Below are positions 1-11,977 of a stretch of DNA of 64,000 nt, one piece after another. The notes below the pieces were generated by a model. It searched no databases. It saw only the letters and a program-made list of their open reading frames with translations, and had not been told where the DNA came from. Numbering within the stretch: position 1 is the first letter of the stretch; the number at the start of each line of letters is the position of its first letter. Source of the DNA: Prunus persica (lineage: Eukaryota; Streptophyta; Magnoliopsida; Rosales; Rosaceae); the NCBI RefSeq assembly GCF_000346465.2, contig NC_034012.1, positions 4,985,004-5,049,003 on the forward strand, written 5' to 3'. Position numbers and translations under genes: made by a program.

Positions 1-1300
1 TGTGTGTCTATTTGTTTTTTGGTATATAAGCAGACCGTTGTCTCGCATCATGCTGAGGCTGATAGATAATTTTGATGAATTAGAACTTTATGATACACAA
101 GGACAGAGTTGTAGGAACTGTCTTCGCTCACAATTAAGATGTCATTGTCCTCTGAATGAATTTGAAAACAAACCAGTCTTCGCTTCATGTCCTCATATTT
201 TCATGTTTCCATTTGTTGGTATGAGAAAAGGAAATGTAACAGAGGTTGTGATTTCTGTTGGGGTCCATTCCAAAATTATATAGGTTCTGCTGCATGCTAA
301 ATTTGCAGCTCAACTCTTTCATCTATGTTACTGAGTCTTTGGAGCTCATTGTTTAGACTCTTGTTTATGGATAGTTTGATGATTTGCAGCATCAATGTTT
401 TAGACAATTAAGGCACAGTGATTATCATCCATAGTTTTGACTTTGGTTTTTTATTTTTATTCCCTAGAAATTAATTTTAGTGAGAAATTTGGATTTCTAT
501 TTCAGAAGGTTTGTTCTAGAAAATACAAAATCCAAATATTATGAAGTGTGCACCGGAGAAGATCCTCTTTTTACTTTTCCAAAATATAAATAGTCTATTA
601 TATTAGTCTGATGTTTCATACCCCCAACTTATCTTTTATAGTTAATGTTCCATTTGTGTTTGCAGGCCCGAGTCATTGGGTATTATTGTTGGAATTATTT
701 TCTTGGTCTTGGGAATCTTATTCTAGTTTTTCAACTTCACTGCAGATTCAAATGTAAGTTTGCTCTCTTTCATTGAATACAGGAACATAACTTCATTTCA
801 ATTTACAATTTCTGCAATTTATTGGTTCTTAGAGGTGAAACATGAGAATTCCTGTTTGTTTATTATCTGTTTGCCTACTTTTTAAATGTAGTTATTTACA
901 TAGTTAAGGGCGTTAGTGAAAAAACTGTTCCCACCAATTAAGGGGTAGGTTATGAGTACATTTTGTTCAAACCCATTAGAGTTTACAAATGAAAGAGATG
1001 GAAAAAATTTGATGGCCTCATACTAATTTGATGGCCTTATCAGATTGTTTAGATGTAATGAACAAAACTATAACCTATAGCCTGTTATTTCTGCCTTTAT
1101 TCTGCTTACATTAACACATGTCATTTTCCAAATTTGTACCAACAGAGTTAAAACCTCCGCCGAGGACAAGAAAGAACATAAGCCACCTCTACAGCTGAGC
1201 TAACAAGAGAAAGAATCCCTTCTAACAGAGATCAAGGCAGAAAAATCCTCTTCCACGACCCAATAGCATATATATAAAGACCTATTCAAACTCTTTTGAA
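1..1300. other. Left-edge region, no intact gene
   Basis: The sequence is AT-rich with no long reading frame supported by homology. A 93-codon frame at 2-283 (+) has no family I recognise. A short stretch at about 1148-1203 (+) follows an AG and reads as a lysine- and glutamate-rich tail ending in a stop. It could be the last exon of an unknown gene, but I cannot support that. The only recognisable item is the decayed exon listed at 666-753. Confidence 0.4.
666..753 (+). pseudogene. Relic exon of an ALG7/GPT-like gene (UDP-GlcNAc:dolichyl-phosphate GlcNAc-1-P transferase)
   Basis: Read from 667, the sequence gives PESLGIIVGIIFLVLGILF, a stop, then FFNFTADSN. From memory, this matches the plant GPT segment after the first exons, a conserved motif plus a membrane helix, where homologues have Gln at the stop position. 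It is flanked by an AG acceptor (664-665) and a GT donor in GTAAGT (754-759), so it keeps exact exon borders. The TAG at 724-726 is one C-to-T change from CAG. I see no neighbouring GPT exons, so this is an isolated relic. The intact enzyme starts N-glycan precursor synthesis in the ER membrane. Identification is from recall, not alignment. Confidence 0.6.
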
Positions 1301-1858
1301 CAATGAGCAACTCAATATTGTCGATATTTTGATGTTTTGACTGCCACTTGATTTACTAAAATATAGTCAGTATTTTAATCATGACAAACAGCATAAAAAA
1401 ACATGTTATTATCCTATTTTTTTGTAACTTAGACGTGCTAAACAAAGCATGATGCTACTATTTAGATATTCATGCCTATATAAATAGTACCATCATTCCT
1501 ACATATTTTTCAACATCGTACACATTTCACACGGTTTTAAAACCCGCAACATCATGCGGGCACCATTGTTAGTAAGTTCTATAATAATTAAAGACTTTCC
1601 ATAAACGTGTACCCAAAAACAAGAAATATGATCCAGTAGTGATGCAGTAGTTATGCACTTGCTTCCATGAAGCTGTCATCATTTTGTTTTCTGTGCGTTG
1701 AAATGAGAAATACAACTAATATTGCTTTATTTTTGTTCAAAAATAATGCACGCATTTGAAAGGGATCTGCAATTTTAGAAAGCGTGGTGGAAGAAGAGGC
1801 TATGTCGGCTTGGGGTAAAAAATATCCCAGAAGAATAGCTCATGCCCTAGACAAGTCC

Positions 1859-2245
1859 TATTAGAAATGATTTTGAGTTTATTCTAGAATATAATCCAAG
1901 GAGTAGGGGCAGAACTTGTGGCTAAGAGGAATAAGCCAAGTCAGTGGAACTTAGACAAGTCGGCAACAATGCCTATAACTTTGCAAGCAATCTAGCAAAG
2001 TGGAGCTAAGAGCTCACCAATCCAAGTCATCAAGGTGGCCACATGGAAGCCAATAGCCATATAAAGGCCAAAAGCTTTGTTTTATCAAGCAGGATATGAA
2101 GTAGTTAATAGCTATACCACGAGAAGGCCAATAGCCTGTAATCCTATGTACACAAAGCCATGTACTATTCTCCTCCAATCTAATAAAATCACGTTATTTC
2201 AATTATTGCACTACTATTATAAACCCCTTCAGGCACAACCTAACA
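1859..2245 (+). mobile_element. Degraded Copia-like LTR with adjacent primer-binding site
   Basis: The stretch ends in CCTAACA and is followed at once by GTGCTATCAGAGCAT (about 2246-2260), a near match to the initiator tRNA-Met primer-binding site TGGTATCAGAGC. The left end, TATTAGAAATGATTTTGAG, looks like a mutated TGTTAGAAATG LTR start. No second LTR, coding region or target duplication is visible, so it is a fragment of an old element. Confidence 0.5.
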
Positions 2246-2466
2246 GTGCTATCAGAGCATCTAAAATCCAACAATTTCCATTATAGAGTCTACTGTATTC
2301 TGCATCTGCACATAGAAAATAGCACTGATATGTTCTTTTATGCTCCTACAGTGATGGAATATGGTCTAAGCTTTTGGAGAAGTGTTGAATGCATTGGTTT
2401 AGGCTGCAGACTTATTTATTATTATTTTCTACATTGGGCCAAACCCAACTATTTATTATTTACACT

Positions 2467-3726
2467 CTATTTCTGCCCAGATGGTAAAACAGGGATGCTT
2501 TGTTCATTTCTAAAGAAGTTACCAAGATCAACTAAGGTCTTAACATGAACAAGTCTCCTAAAGTTACTCTTGAAATACTTCAAACCCCAAATGCTTGCTT
2601 CTACTTGTATTAGCATCATGGTTCCTCCCCAAGTCTAGATCCCTATAGTTCAAATAGGCAGCTCTTGGGGACTTTGAAACATGTGATGCCATGTAGGCAT
2701 ACACCCTTCTCATCCAGCTAATATGTTTCTCAGTTTCCTTGTCAGAATGCCAAGTGACCAAATACTGGATTGCAAATATACTTCCATTTCTATGTGGGAA
2801 AGGAGTTTCTGAATCAGATATCTCACAGACTGGTCTAAACTTAAGTCCGGGAACTTATCTTGCATCAAAAGGAGAAGCTTCTCAACCGGTCCAAGAAACA
2901 ACGAATCAAACAACACTTTAATAGTTTTGCCATCAGTTGCACCGGCTTCATTTGCAACTTCCACAACCAAATGTAAGAAAAGGTCTTCATGGAGCTTATC
3001 TGTTACACCTTCTTCTATGGCCAGAATGACTGCAAAGCTCGAGCCTCATCCTCCTCTGATAGCCCATAAGAGTTCTTCTCCCATGGACTTTCTGCTGAGA
3101 ATTCTGCCATTGACATCAACAATCCTAGCATCAATGACATTGTCAACTGCTAGACCATATTTCCTGAATATGGTACCAAATCCACCTCCACTAATATGTC
3201 CTTCCACACCCATTGTGGGACAAGACCCTGCTGGAAATTCATGTACATTACTTTTTTGTGCTATTAAGTAATACAATTCACCAAGTGTAGCACCGGATTC
3301 GACCCATGCACTCTCATTCTTTACGTCAATATGGATGGTCTGAACAATGATGATGAAAGGAGCATATGATACATAAGATAGGCCCTCGTAGTCATGGCCC
3401 CCACTTTGGAATCTTTTTTGTATGCCATGTTTCTTGGAGCAAATAACTGCTGCTTGAACATGAGATTCATGGAAAGGAGTAACGATAACTTTGGGTTTTG
3501 GCGTTGAATTGTTCAAGAATCTGAGGTTCTGTATGGAAGATTGCAAGATTGAGGAATAAGCAGAACTGTTTCTGGTTAAGATTATTTCCTTACTTGAGTT
3601 AGAATGCTTTAGGTGAGTGGAAAGACATTGAAGTAAGCTTTCAGAAATTGAATTTGAACTTGGGGACCAAACTGAGTTGAAAAGGATGATAAGTAGTGGA
3701 AGTAGTTTTACGTCGAAGAACACCAT
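2467..3726 (-). pseudogene. BBE-like FAD oxidoreductase pseudogene
   Basis: The N-terminal part (3726 down to 3049) is a good BBE-like sequence: a hydrophobic leader, FLNNSTPKP, the flavin histidine in SGGHDYEG and the flavin cysteine in PAGSCPTM. After WAIRGG the next codon is TGA (3046-3048), where paralogues have a glycine codon. The same frame continues (SSFAVILA) but the following 40 or so residues are mostly deleted. Further decay follows, although the C-terminal hallmarks [11 protein letters not shown] and [10 protein letters not shown] remain, ending at TAG 2467-2469. I chose the start at 3726 over an upstream ATG at 3750, because a TATA-like TATATAAA at about 3764-3775 would leave almost no leader for the latter. 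Catalytic function is almost certainly lost. A truncated N-terminal peptide could still be transcribed. Confidence 0.88.
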
Positions 3727-3789
3727 GATTATAACCTCTGCATGTAACATGGTACCGGCTCAGTCATTTATATATGGTTGACGTTCCTA

Positions 3790-5770
3790 GTAATTATCTG
3801 GTTGAGGTTCCAACTTTGTACTCTAAATTAAAGAACATTGCAGACATTGGCCATTGAAAATTTCCAAGTATAAGTTGAAACTTCAAGTGAAAAAAATTCT
3901 TGGATGAAATTTGGAATATGACATGATTTTGTCTTGGATACATGAATTTGCAAATAACTTATCACTTCTATAATGGCCGCAATGAGCAGTTTGTCATCAC
4001 CTACTATAAAGTGCCGCATTCTCACTATTTGCATGTCCTACGGTAACCAGAGAATCAACTAAGCCGCCCTCAACTAACTAGAGGTTCTTTTTTTGAAAAA
4101 AAAATTGAAAAAAACCAGGATATTTCTGTCAGTTAAGATGCTGATTTTCAACCCCAGCCTAAAACGACTTCAATTTACACAAAAAATTGAGGGATTGACA
4201 ATATGCTAAGTAAGAACTTACTAAACAGAGAATTTAAAAATCAAACAAAACAAAACAAAAAGGTTATGAAGGATCCTAGTCTTGACTATGGAAACATTTC
4301 TCGTTACCAACCTCCGATAAGCAAGCATATCAGTAGAACGAATGGCTTCCCCATTGGTAAGTTGGAACTTGACCTGCTATTCACGTCTGAGTTTCCATCT
4401 GCAATATCAGCAACCAAAGTCAGCAACTTCTGGAGAGCTCAGGAGTAGGAAACAAAATATATGTGAAGATTGTAGTTTGAGTGTTTAACCATCCAATCAA
4501 ACAAGTTCTGTTTACATTATTTATTAATTCCAGGTAATCTAGAATCATGTCTAACTCCCTTATGAACTTGGGTTTCAAGCCTCTATCTGAAAGTAGGAAG
4601 CTCATGCATAAGCAGGCCATGGAAAAGCTAGTGGTAATTGAGTTAAAACTATTTTTGATTTACAGGACCAAAAGCATATCAAACATATACTCCCTGGAAA
4701 ATGGCAAGCCAGAGTCAGAGAGCTAAAATGTGCATCTCTTCACTTTGAGCTTAGTAATTAAATAAAATGCAAATTGGTTTCTGAATATCATCAAATAGGT
4801 TGAATGCATTCACAAGGAGTCTTGATGACTGACTGGAAATCACCAACAATTTGGCAAACCAACCATCCATAATCCTAACAAAGTGTTACGAAAAAATTGG
4901 AGTATCCATAACTAAAGTGAATGCAAAAATGTTCTCACTATTTCAGGATACACAACAATAACAGTAAAGCACATGGTGATAGCCCACAAAAGAAAAAGAC
5001 CAAAAGGGTCATGTGCAAGGCACCCCACATGAAAGTTCTTCTATGGGGAGAGGACTTAGTCATAGGGAACAGGCTGAGGCCCAGACCTTGTATAATTGTA
5101 TTCCTCCTCTAGCAGTGGATGGGATCCCACACGCATAATTCTAAACGTGTGAAAACCATAAAGTCAAGACCTACCAACCAGCCGAAGCTTCATTGCTGAT
5201 AAGAGTTCTCAATGATAGCTACTTTCACTCACTTTTACCTATATGCCATTGTGAAAGGAACATATATTCTGACTTTGATCAAAAGGAAAATGGTTTTTAA
5301 GCTTGAAGTGAAGAATATGCACGGATAATTTTGTTCATTGAGAATATTGAAAGAAATAAACCCAAAGAAAAACAGAGAAAAAAAAGACTCATAACCCATC
5401 AACTCAGTTCTTTTTATTTTTCCAATGGTTGAGAGAGAGCCTCTTTCAGATTATTGAGCAAGCAAACAAATCAGAGAGGATAGAAAGAAATTGTTAAAAT
5501 CAGCCTTGAAAGGTAGACACTGTCAATCATGTTAGTGTCGTACCATTTGCATTAACTAGAATGAATGAGATTGTTTGTAGTTTTCTTGTACATGTCACAT
5601 CTCTCATAATCTAAAAATCAAAGAGTAAATTGTATAAATTTTGTATATTCACTATGACAAGTGCTCAATCAAAAGTAACCAAATACTCATCATCTAAGTC
5701 ACATTATTTTTTTTTAAACTTATAGTATGATGAATCAATAACCAATACAAGCTGTGTCAACAGCTAAATT
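3790..5770. other. Intergenic, no gene recognised
   Basis: This is AT-rich DNA between two BBE loci. On the minus strand a possible terminal exon (about 4420 down to 4305) follows a polypyrimidine-AG and reads to a hydrophobic tail and stop. I do not recognise it and do not call it. Nothing else is supported. Confidence 0.4.
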
Positions 5771-5773
5771 CTC

Positions 5774-7390
5774 CTATGCCTTACTTGGAAGAGTAGGGAT
5801 ACTCTGCTCGTTCCTGAAGAAATTTTCTGGATCAACAGCAGTCTTCACCTTCAGCAACCTATCAAAGTTGTCATTGAAGTACTTCAATCCATAAACCTTC
5901 CCTTCTTCATAGCTATTGTCACCAAATGTATTGACACCAATGTCAAGGTCCCTGTAATTCAAGAAAGCACTTCTTGGGTTCTTGGACACAAATGGGGTCA
6001 TGTAACTGTAAAGCCTCCTGCTTTGTGTGAGATAATTCTTCTCTGACTCCTCTCCTGCATCTTCCCAATTCACTGAGTACTGAATTTTGAACAAGTTCCC
6101 TGCACGGTGTGGAAAAGGAGTCTCAGAGGCCGGAATTTGGCTCATTTTCCCACCATATGGATTGAACACCAACCCTGTTTTGCCAAGCTCAATCATCTTC
6201 TTCCATAACCACTCCAACCCATCTTTGGAGATTGCGGTTTGAACATAATCAGACTTCCTTTTCAGGAAATTTGCATCATTGGGATTTCTATTGAGCAACG
6301 CTTCAGGTTTAGTCCGATTATCAAAATTAGCCCACCAAAGCACAGAGTCAATCCAACTCATCTCCATACAGTTCTCCTTCTTCAAACCCAATTCAGGAAA
6401 CTCCTTCCCCAACAATGACACAAGTTGGTCGGCATTGCCAAGAAACTCGGCCAAAATTGAGATTCTAACAGTCTTCTCACCCTTCTTCACTTTAGAAGTC
6501 ACAGGCTGCAAAAGCATCCTCATAAAAAGACCATCGTCTGTGGTTGGCGCCACCTCTTGCCACTTCAAAACGACGGCGGTTGCATTCTCTTCCAAGGTTC
6601 TCTCCACCCGGAACACTGTAACAATTTCAGGCACAGAAACCAACTTCAATTTGTATGAAATAATAACTCCAAAGCTTCCTCCACCTCCTCCTTTAATAGC
6701 CCAAAAGAGGTCTTCTCCCATTGATTTTCTGTCAAGAAGCCTCCCCTGAACATCAACAATCTGAGCATCAATGACATTGTCCACAGCAAGGCCATACTTC
6801 CTCAACATGTTTCCATAGCCGCCACCACTTATGTGCCCACCAACACCAACTGTTTCACAAACTCCAGCAGGAAAGCCATGAACTTTGCTCTTCTCCCAAA
6901 TCCTATAGTACATTTCTCCAAGTGTGGCTCCAGCCTGAGCCCAAACAGAACCGTCTTTGATGTCCACAGTGATACTCCTGAGATTAAACATGTCAAGAAC
7001 AATAAAAGTCTGATCAGACCAATAAGAAACACCCTCATAATCGTGGCCGCCGCTTCGGATTTTGAGCTGTATGCCAAGCTGCTTTGCGCAGAGGACAGAG
7101 GCCTGGACATGGGATTCAGCTGAGGGGGTGACTATGAGCACTGGTTTTGGCGTTGAGGTTTTGTTGAACCTGGAATTTCTGATGTAGGCTCTTAGCACAG
7201 ATGTGTATGAAGGGTTGTTTTGGGCAAAAACTATGTTTGCCAATGGAGTTGAAGATGATGAGTTTGCTTTTGTGTTCAGGCATTGAACAAAGTTGTCATA
7301 GACAGAACCAGAGGCTGCCCATGATGCAGAAACATAAAAAACAACAAACAAAACAGCAAGTGGAAGAATTCTAGGCATTGTGCTTCTCAT
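5774..7390 (-). CDS. BBE-like FAD-linked oxidoreductase, intact (538 aa)
   Basis: This is a secreted flavoprotein of the berberine-bridge-enzyme-like family (FAD_binding_4 domain, then BBE C-terminal domain). Visible features are a signal peptide at residues 1-25, His116 in RSGGHDYEG and Cys178 in PAGVCETV, which are the two covalent FAD attachment residues, 62 apart as in Eschscholzia BBE. The substrate-side motif KIQY is at 435-438 and NYRDLDIG at about 478-485. The usual Pro after the flavin Cys is Glu here (CETV). An upstream in-frame ATG at 7501 would give 575 aa, but a TATA box (CTATATATAA, 7438-7447) lies between the two ATGs, so 7390 is the likely start, with a short leader. Val181, three residues after the Cys, is the residue type linked to oxidase activity. 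The gene is a single exon with several N-glycosylation sequons. The substrate is unknown; characterised relatives oxidise oligosaccharides, monolignols or alkaloids. Confidence 0.93.
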   Translation of the reverse strand: MRSTMPRILPLAVLFVVFYVSASWAASGSVYDNFVQCLNTKANSSSSTPLANIVFAQNNPSYTSVLRAYIRNSRFNKTSTPKPVLIVTPSAESHVQASVLCAKQLGIQLKIRSGGHDYEGVSYWSDQTFIVLDMFNLRSITVDIKDGSVWAQAGATLGEMYYRIWEKSKVHGFPAGVCETVGVGGHISGGGYGNMLRKYGLAVDNVIDAQIVDVQGRLLDRKSMGEDLFWAIKGGGGGSFGVIISYKLKLVSVPEIVTVFRVERTLEENATAVVLKWQEVAPTTDDGLFMRMLLQPVTSKVKKGEKTVRISILAEFLGNADQLVSLLGKEFPELGLKKENCMEMSWIDSVLWWANFDNRTKPEALLNRNPNDANFLKRKSDYVQTAISKDGLEWLWKKMIELGKTGLVFNPYGGKMSQIPASETPFPHRAGNLFKIQYSVNWEDAGEESEKNYLTQSRRLYSYMTPFVSKNPRSAFLNYRDLDIGVNTFGDNSYEEGKVYGLKYFNDNFDRLLKVKTAVDPENFFRNEQSIPTLPSKA

Positions 7391-7435
7391 TGTTATTGTC
7401 AATTTGTTGTGTGTTTGCTGTGTGGCTTTGGTCCT

Positions 7436-7448
7436 CTTATATATAGCC
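7436..7448 (-). promoter_or_regulatory. TATA box of the 5774-7390 gene
   Basis: CTATATATAA on the minus strand lies about 50 bases upstream of the ATG at 7390. It falls inside the longer alternative reading frame, which argues against the upstream ATG at 7501. Confidence 0.6.
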
Positions 7449-7509
7449 AGAGGGGGACTTTTTATTTTTGGTATTTTTTTATTTTCTGATATTTTTTCCA
7501 TAAAATTTA

Positions 7510-8070
7510 ATGCTGATGAGAAAATTCAATGGTAATTTTTATGGAAAGTGAATCTGCACCAATCATGCATGCATATCTCAAGACTCCAACTTTTTCTAAA
7601 CTCGGTGTGGTGGTCCATCCACATTATACTTGTGTAAATTTTGACTTTTATTTCTATTTGATGGTTTACAATTTGACTTTATTAAATTGGGATTATTGAC
7701 TTCTGTTTTGAAAATTCTCTAAGCTTTTAATATAGGAAGAATATCAAACTAAAATCAAATTGAAGATTTAATTACTGTCTAAACATAGGGAGATACGATT
7801 TAATATTTTTGGAAGCATAGGATTTAAAATTCGTTTCATTTTTTTTTTCTTAGGTCATTATCTGTTTTTCCTTTTTCTTTTTTGTTTGGCCTGCAATTAC
7901 AACAGTTTTGTTTTTTAGCAAACGATATTTCATTAAAACCAATAGCAAAACACAAAACAAGAATCGTTCTGTAAAGGAGTGACCTTGTTAAAACATTCTC
8001 GAAGAAAATTATATGAGATAACAAAATTCCGAGTAAGAAAAAGAATACCACACATGCCACATTACAAGTG
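7510..8070. other. Upstream DNA of the 5774-7390 gene
   Basis: This AT-rich region probably includes the distal promoter. I see no gene or clear repeat in it. Confidence 0.4.
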
Positions 8071-8073
8071 ATC

Positions 8074-8214
8074 TTAAGAAAAAACACGCAAATCAGGCCA
8101 ATCATCATGAAAGGAATCCATGAGCCAAGGAGGTCCCTCATCCATCCAGAACGATAAACCGTTACCACGGAGACTCAAGCGAGCAATCCAATGGGCAGCA
8201 CCATTAGCTTGATG
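8074..8214 (-). pseudogene. LINE-type RNase H-like C-terminal fragment
   Basis: The minus strand reads HQANGAAHWIARLSLRG, then FWMDEGPPWLMDSFHDDW, then a stop at 8074-8076. This is the typical C-terminal end of the RNase H-like domain found in plant non-LTR retrotransposons: a histidine/alanine-rich helix, then a tryptophan- and proline-rich tail. The frame is closed just upstream (TAA) and no reverse transcriptase part is seen, so it is a short 3-prime relic. Confidence 0.6.
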
Positions 8215-9280
8215 GGGAGTTATAACAGTTTAACATAATAATATTGTTATTATTATAACCCATGAAATTTAACAAATTTACACATCTGTAAAAGAATGGA
8301 CCTTTTCTCAACCCTGCAGTTTAAATATACAAAGTGACAAGATGGACAGCATGTAACGAAAATGATAGCAGGTTTACAAATGAAGTTGGTCCAAAATCCA
8401 AAACTAGTTTACGTTTTCTGCATGTATGATCAATTAACTCACCCTATATTTAAATAAAAAGAATGTCTGAAACCAGATGCCATGTTTTGAATCCTGTGTC
8501 AAACAAAGTCACCTTGTTTTCATTGTACATAACAAAATGCATGCATAGATATGTCTTTATATGAATAGTTGTTGACTAAGTCGTAGGTACATGTACCATG
8601 TGCTTTATGGTAGGTATGCTGCATGATCTAGAAAATTAACCAATAATCGCATAATTAGTCAATGTTATTAGAAAAGATTATAAATAAATAAAAACAATTT
8701 TCGAAGATAGTAATTAAGCATATTGTGTTATGGCATTGACCAGGTCAATGAAATGGACTGGAAGCAGTGCGCCGAAGGTGGTGCCAAAAAAAAATAAAAT
8801 AAAAAACTTCAATAAAAGGATTGACTTCATGAGAGATGAGATATATTTTGTCTTCAAACCCGTGTTCTTCGTCACTTGTTTGTTAGTTTGCACGGTGTAA
8901 AATGGACTACGCAAATATATTATACATCTCTCATCTATGTATGATGTAGAACAACTGGCCCATCAGTTTATGCATCAATTGGACCGTAAGTCTGAATTTC
9001 AAAAAAATTTAAGGATATTTTAGGGTTTTTATTTGTTAATTTTGTGCTTTCTTTTCTCATAAAGATTTGATTTGCTTTTCTTAGTTGATTTAGGATTTTC
9101 CTTTATGCTTCCTTTGTTAATTAGGAACTCATCAATTCCTAGTAAAATTTAGATGGTTGATTGATTTATTTATTTATTTTGTTGTTGCCAAAGATGGTTG
9201 ATTAGGATTGCCAATTTGTGGTAGAATTCGGATTTGGAAATAACAATCATAAACCTTTATATAGGCATATACAATCTTGT
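8215..9280. other. Intergenic, no gene recognised
   Basis: Low-complexity, AT-rich sequence. Small reading frames here have no recognisable family. I see nothing to annotate. Confidence 0.4.
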
Positions 9281-9282
9281 TC

Positions 9283-10541
9283 GGGATCCAGAGCCTTTAG
9301 ATTAATTAACATTCGTGCATTTACACGCATTTAAAGAGATGTTAACTATTACATTGATCTAATGAATTTTAATAAATCCACATAATCATAATTGTATTAT
9401 ACCAAAACTCACCATTTGCACCTTATTATATGTATATCTTTAAAATTAAAAACTCCCATCAAACAGCTACCACCTTCCTCCCCAACCGAGCCCCTATACT
9501 GCCTGCCAATTGCCACTGCCTCTCACTCTATTTTCTTCTCTCTGTCTCTCACACACACCTTCACTAGGTCCTATAGTTGGAAGGCACTTCTAGGATTTTC
9601 AATTGCAGTTTAATTTTGAAATACTTGCTTGCTGTTGAGACAATAATTCCATGTTAAATACTACGATAGGACTATGGATGGCACAGAGAGAGGTGGTGGC
9701 CATGGATAGTAGCAATCAGTAGGAGTGGTTTAGGGATGGGGCTGGTAAGGGCTGGGTTGGGGGCAGAGACTATTATTTTGTATCTTTAATATTTTATTTC
9801 AAAGATATTAGATACACATAACGGTAAAGAGATGCTGAGATGTGGACAGTGGCGGTTCCAGAATTCAAAAGTCGATTGGGCAAAACTTACATACTAAACT
9901 CGATGGTACGAGTGAATTTCATCAATAAACATAAAAATATACACCTTGTCAAGGGGACATGATGAACCATACCCTCAAATGCATCTCAAACCATAAATAA
10001 AAGTTCAACAAATACAAAAGCTAAAACTAAAACCAAAAGTAAATGCAATGCAATACAAAACAATATTATTTAAATCTAAAATTTAACCCTGCGAGGCTTG
10101 GAACTCTTAAAAGATAGCCTATGAATAATATGTAGAAAGAATTTTAATCAAACAGACCAATAAAAAATCAAACAAATTTTCATAATAGCATACTCAACAA
10201 TACCAAACCAAAATTTATAATTCATCCATAACTAAACCCTAGAATACTCAATTTTAACAAAATCCCAAATCAAAGCCATACAATAATTCATCCCTAATCA
10301 AAGCCCTGATTAATTTCAACAAAATTCCAAAATTATAATTCATCCATAATTCCTAAAATACTCAATTTTTAATTAAATATATATAACAAAGGATAGAATG
10401 AGAATAATACTTCTTGTTGACAAAAGGAGAGGAGAATCTGTTGTTGCCAAGTTGCCCACCCAAGATAATAGAAGATGTAGCCAATAGAGAGAGAATTGGG
10501 CCCAAAAAAAGAGAGATGGAGAAACTTGCAGTTGTCGGGTA

Positions 10542-10585
<44 letters not shown>

Positions 10586-10852
10586 GAAGTCTAATAGTCA
10601 AAAGAGAAGGAGAGACAAGATATGAGACCACTTGAATGGGCAATATATGTGTAGAGTTTGTTTTTAATTTTTTTTTTTAAATTTTGGGATGGGTTTATAA
10701 CACATGTAGGTAATTTTATTATTTTTTAAAAAAATTTGGGCTAGCCGCCCATGGATGTGGACTTGTTAAAATTCATTAGATCAATCTAATGGTTAATATC
10801 CCTTTAAATACATGTAAATGCACGGATGTTAAATGCAGAGGCTCGGGATCCT
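9283..10852. mobile_element. Foldback/TIR element with arms of about 95-100 bp, split by an hAT insertion
   Basis: The left arm (about 9283-9381) and the right arm (about 10762-10852) are inverted copies of each other. Both carry the ordered blocks GGATCC, GAGCCT, a TTAACATxCGTGCATTTACA stretch and GATCTAATGAATTTTAA. The right arm now abuts the hAT element at 9847-10753, which must have inserted into this older element. No transposase frame is seen. A related stretch (AATGCATGAATGTTAAATGC, then AAGGCTCGGAATCC) is present at about 51461-51495, so the family is repeated. Confidence 0.6.
9847..10753. mobile_element. Non-autonomous hAT-like element
   Basis: The 8-bp target duplication GATGTGGA is present at 9839-9846 and 10754-10761. 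The ends are CAGTGGCGG on the left and, inverted, CATGGGCGG on the right, giving imperfect short terminal inverted repeats typical of hAT elements. The interior (907 bp) is AT-rich with a (GA)n run at about 10544-10580 and has no transposase. Confidence 0.7.
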
Positions 10853-11110
10853 ATGCATGCAATCCTATGAAAAAAGGAAATAGAAACTTGCCAAAGAAAA
10901 CCTAACTTTCTTAAAAAGAAATTAGAATTTTGAATTTTATGCTGGTTTAACTAATTGATGCATAAAATGATCCGTCAATTTGTTCTAGGTAATAATTTTT
11001 TTTATATTGTTTTTCTTGATGAATATATCAATAGAATTTACAAATGAAGCATTCAAAGGAAGCAGTAAATAAATGAAAACGACCATTGGGTCAAGGAATT
11101 ATGGGCGAAA

Positions 11111-11270
11111 TTCTATAGTGAGGGTGTCATATATGGACACTTTATGTGGACCTTCATATTACCCACAGGATCATTTCATTAAACTTAACTGAAGTTACTA
11201 TTCAGAAGAATCATGTGACTATTATGAAAGTTTACATATATGGTCCATATATGACACCCTCACCATAAAA
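11111..11270. mobile_element. Small MITE with 28-bp terminal inverted repeats
   Basis: GTGAGGGTGTCATATATGGA at about 11118-11137 is repeated, inverted and exact over 21 bases, at about 11243-11263. With two mismatches the match extends to 28 bp. The total length of about 160 bp and the lack of coding potential fit a MITE. No clear target duplication is seen. Confidence 0.65.
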
Positions 11271-11975
11271 TGACTCGGAACTATGGTTATAAGTACTCCA
11301 GTCGGACTGGGTTGGGTTGATTTTGGGTTTAGACTAGAATGAGCCACTATCAGGCTTTACTTGAGTTGTCAAGTGAAATTTTGATCAAGCATTAATTTAC
11401 AGGCCCAGCACATGGAATGTGACAAATTATGCACCTGGGAAGGTGAGGATAAAATCTGGGACTGTCCTCGCTTGTAAGGATGACAAGCAAATCGGGGTAT
11501 GTCATTCCCCCCATTCCCATCTCTGTTAAGCATTTTTCCCTCATCACCACCTTCATCCCCGTTACACTCTTGCCCTTATAGCTGTGTTTATATTAAGCAG
11601 ATAAACTTGTAGCTATGTTTATAATAGTGAATAGGAAAAAAACCAAGCGGACCAACTATTGATATAACTCTTTCCAATGGTTTCCAACTTTCGAATCCAT
11701 CTTCCACAATCATAAGAAAAAGGAAAACCCAACAGGAATATTCATCCAAGACAAAGGAAAGGCAGCAAGGAAATAAAGACAACTAAACTTGGAATTTCCA
11801 TTAAATAGGCCAAGGAAAACTGGACAAATTCAGTTCCTCACCTTCAAATCCAACATTTCCAAATGCTCCACTTATTCTGCTACAAACTTTTGCATGTACA
11901 ACAATAATATCTTATACAAATAAATTTTCATTCCTTTACAAATATAAATACACACACACACAAATACAAAGCAGC
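11271..11975. other. 3-prime flank of the 11978-13594 gene
   Basis: Intergenic DNA with no recognised gene. It includes a short CACACA run near 11952 just after the gene, probably within its 3-prime untranslated region. Confidence 0.35.
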
Positions 11976-11977
11976 CT

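Noticed and set aside
2..283. 93-codon frame at the left edge
   Set aside because: No recognisable family, an open left end, and no splice or domain support.
7391..7501. Upstream ATG extending the 5774-7390 gene by 37 codons
   Set aside because: The extension covers a TATA box and would place a charged segment before the signal peptide.
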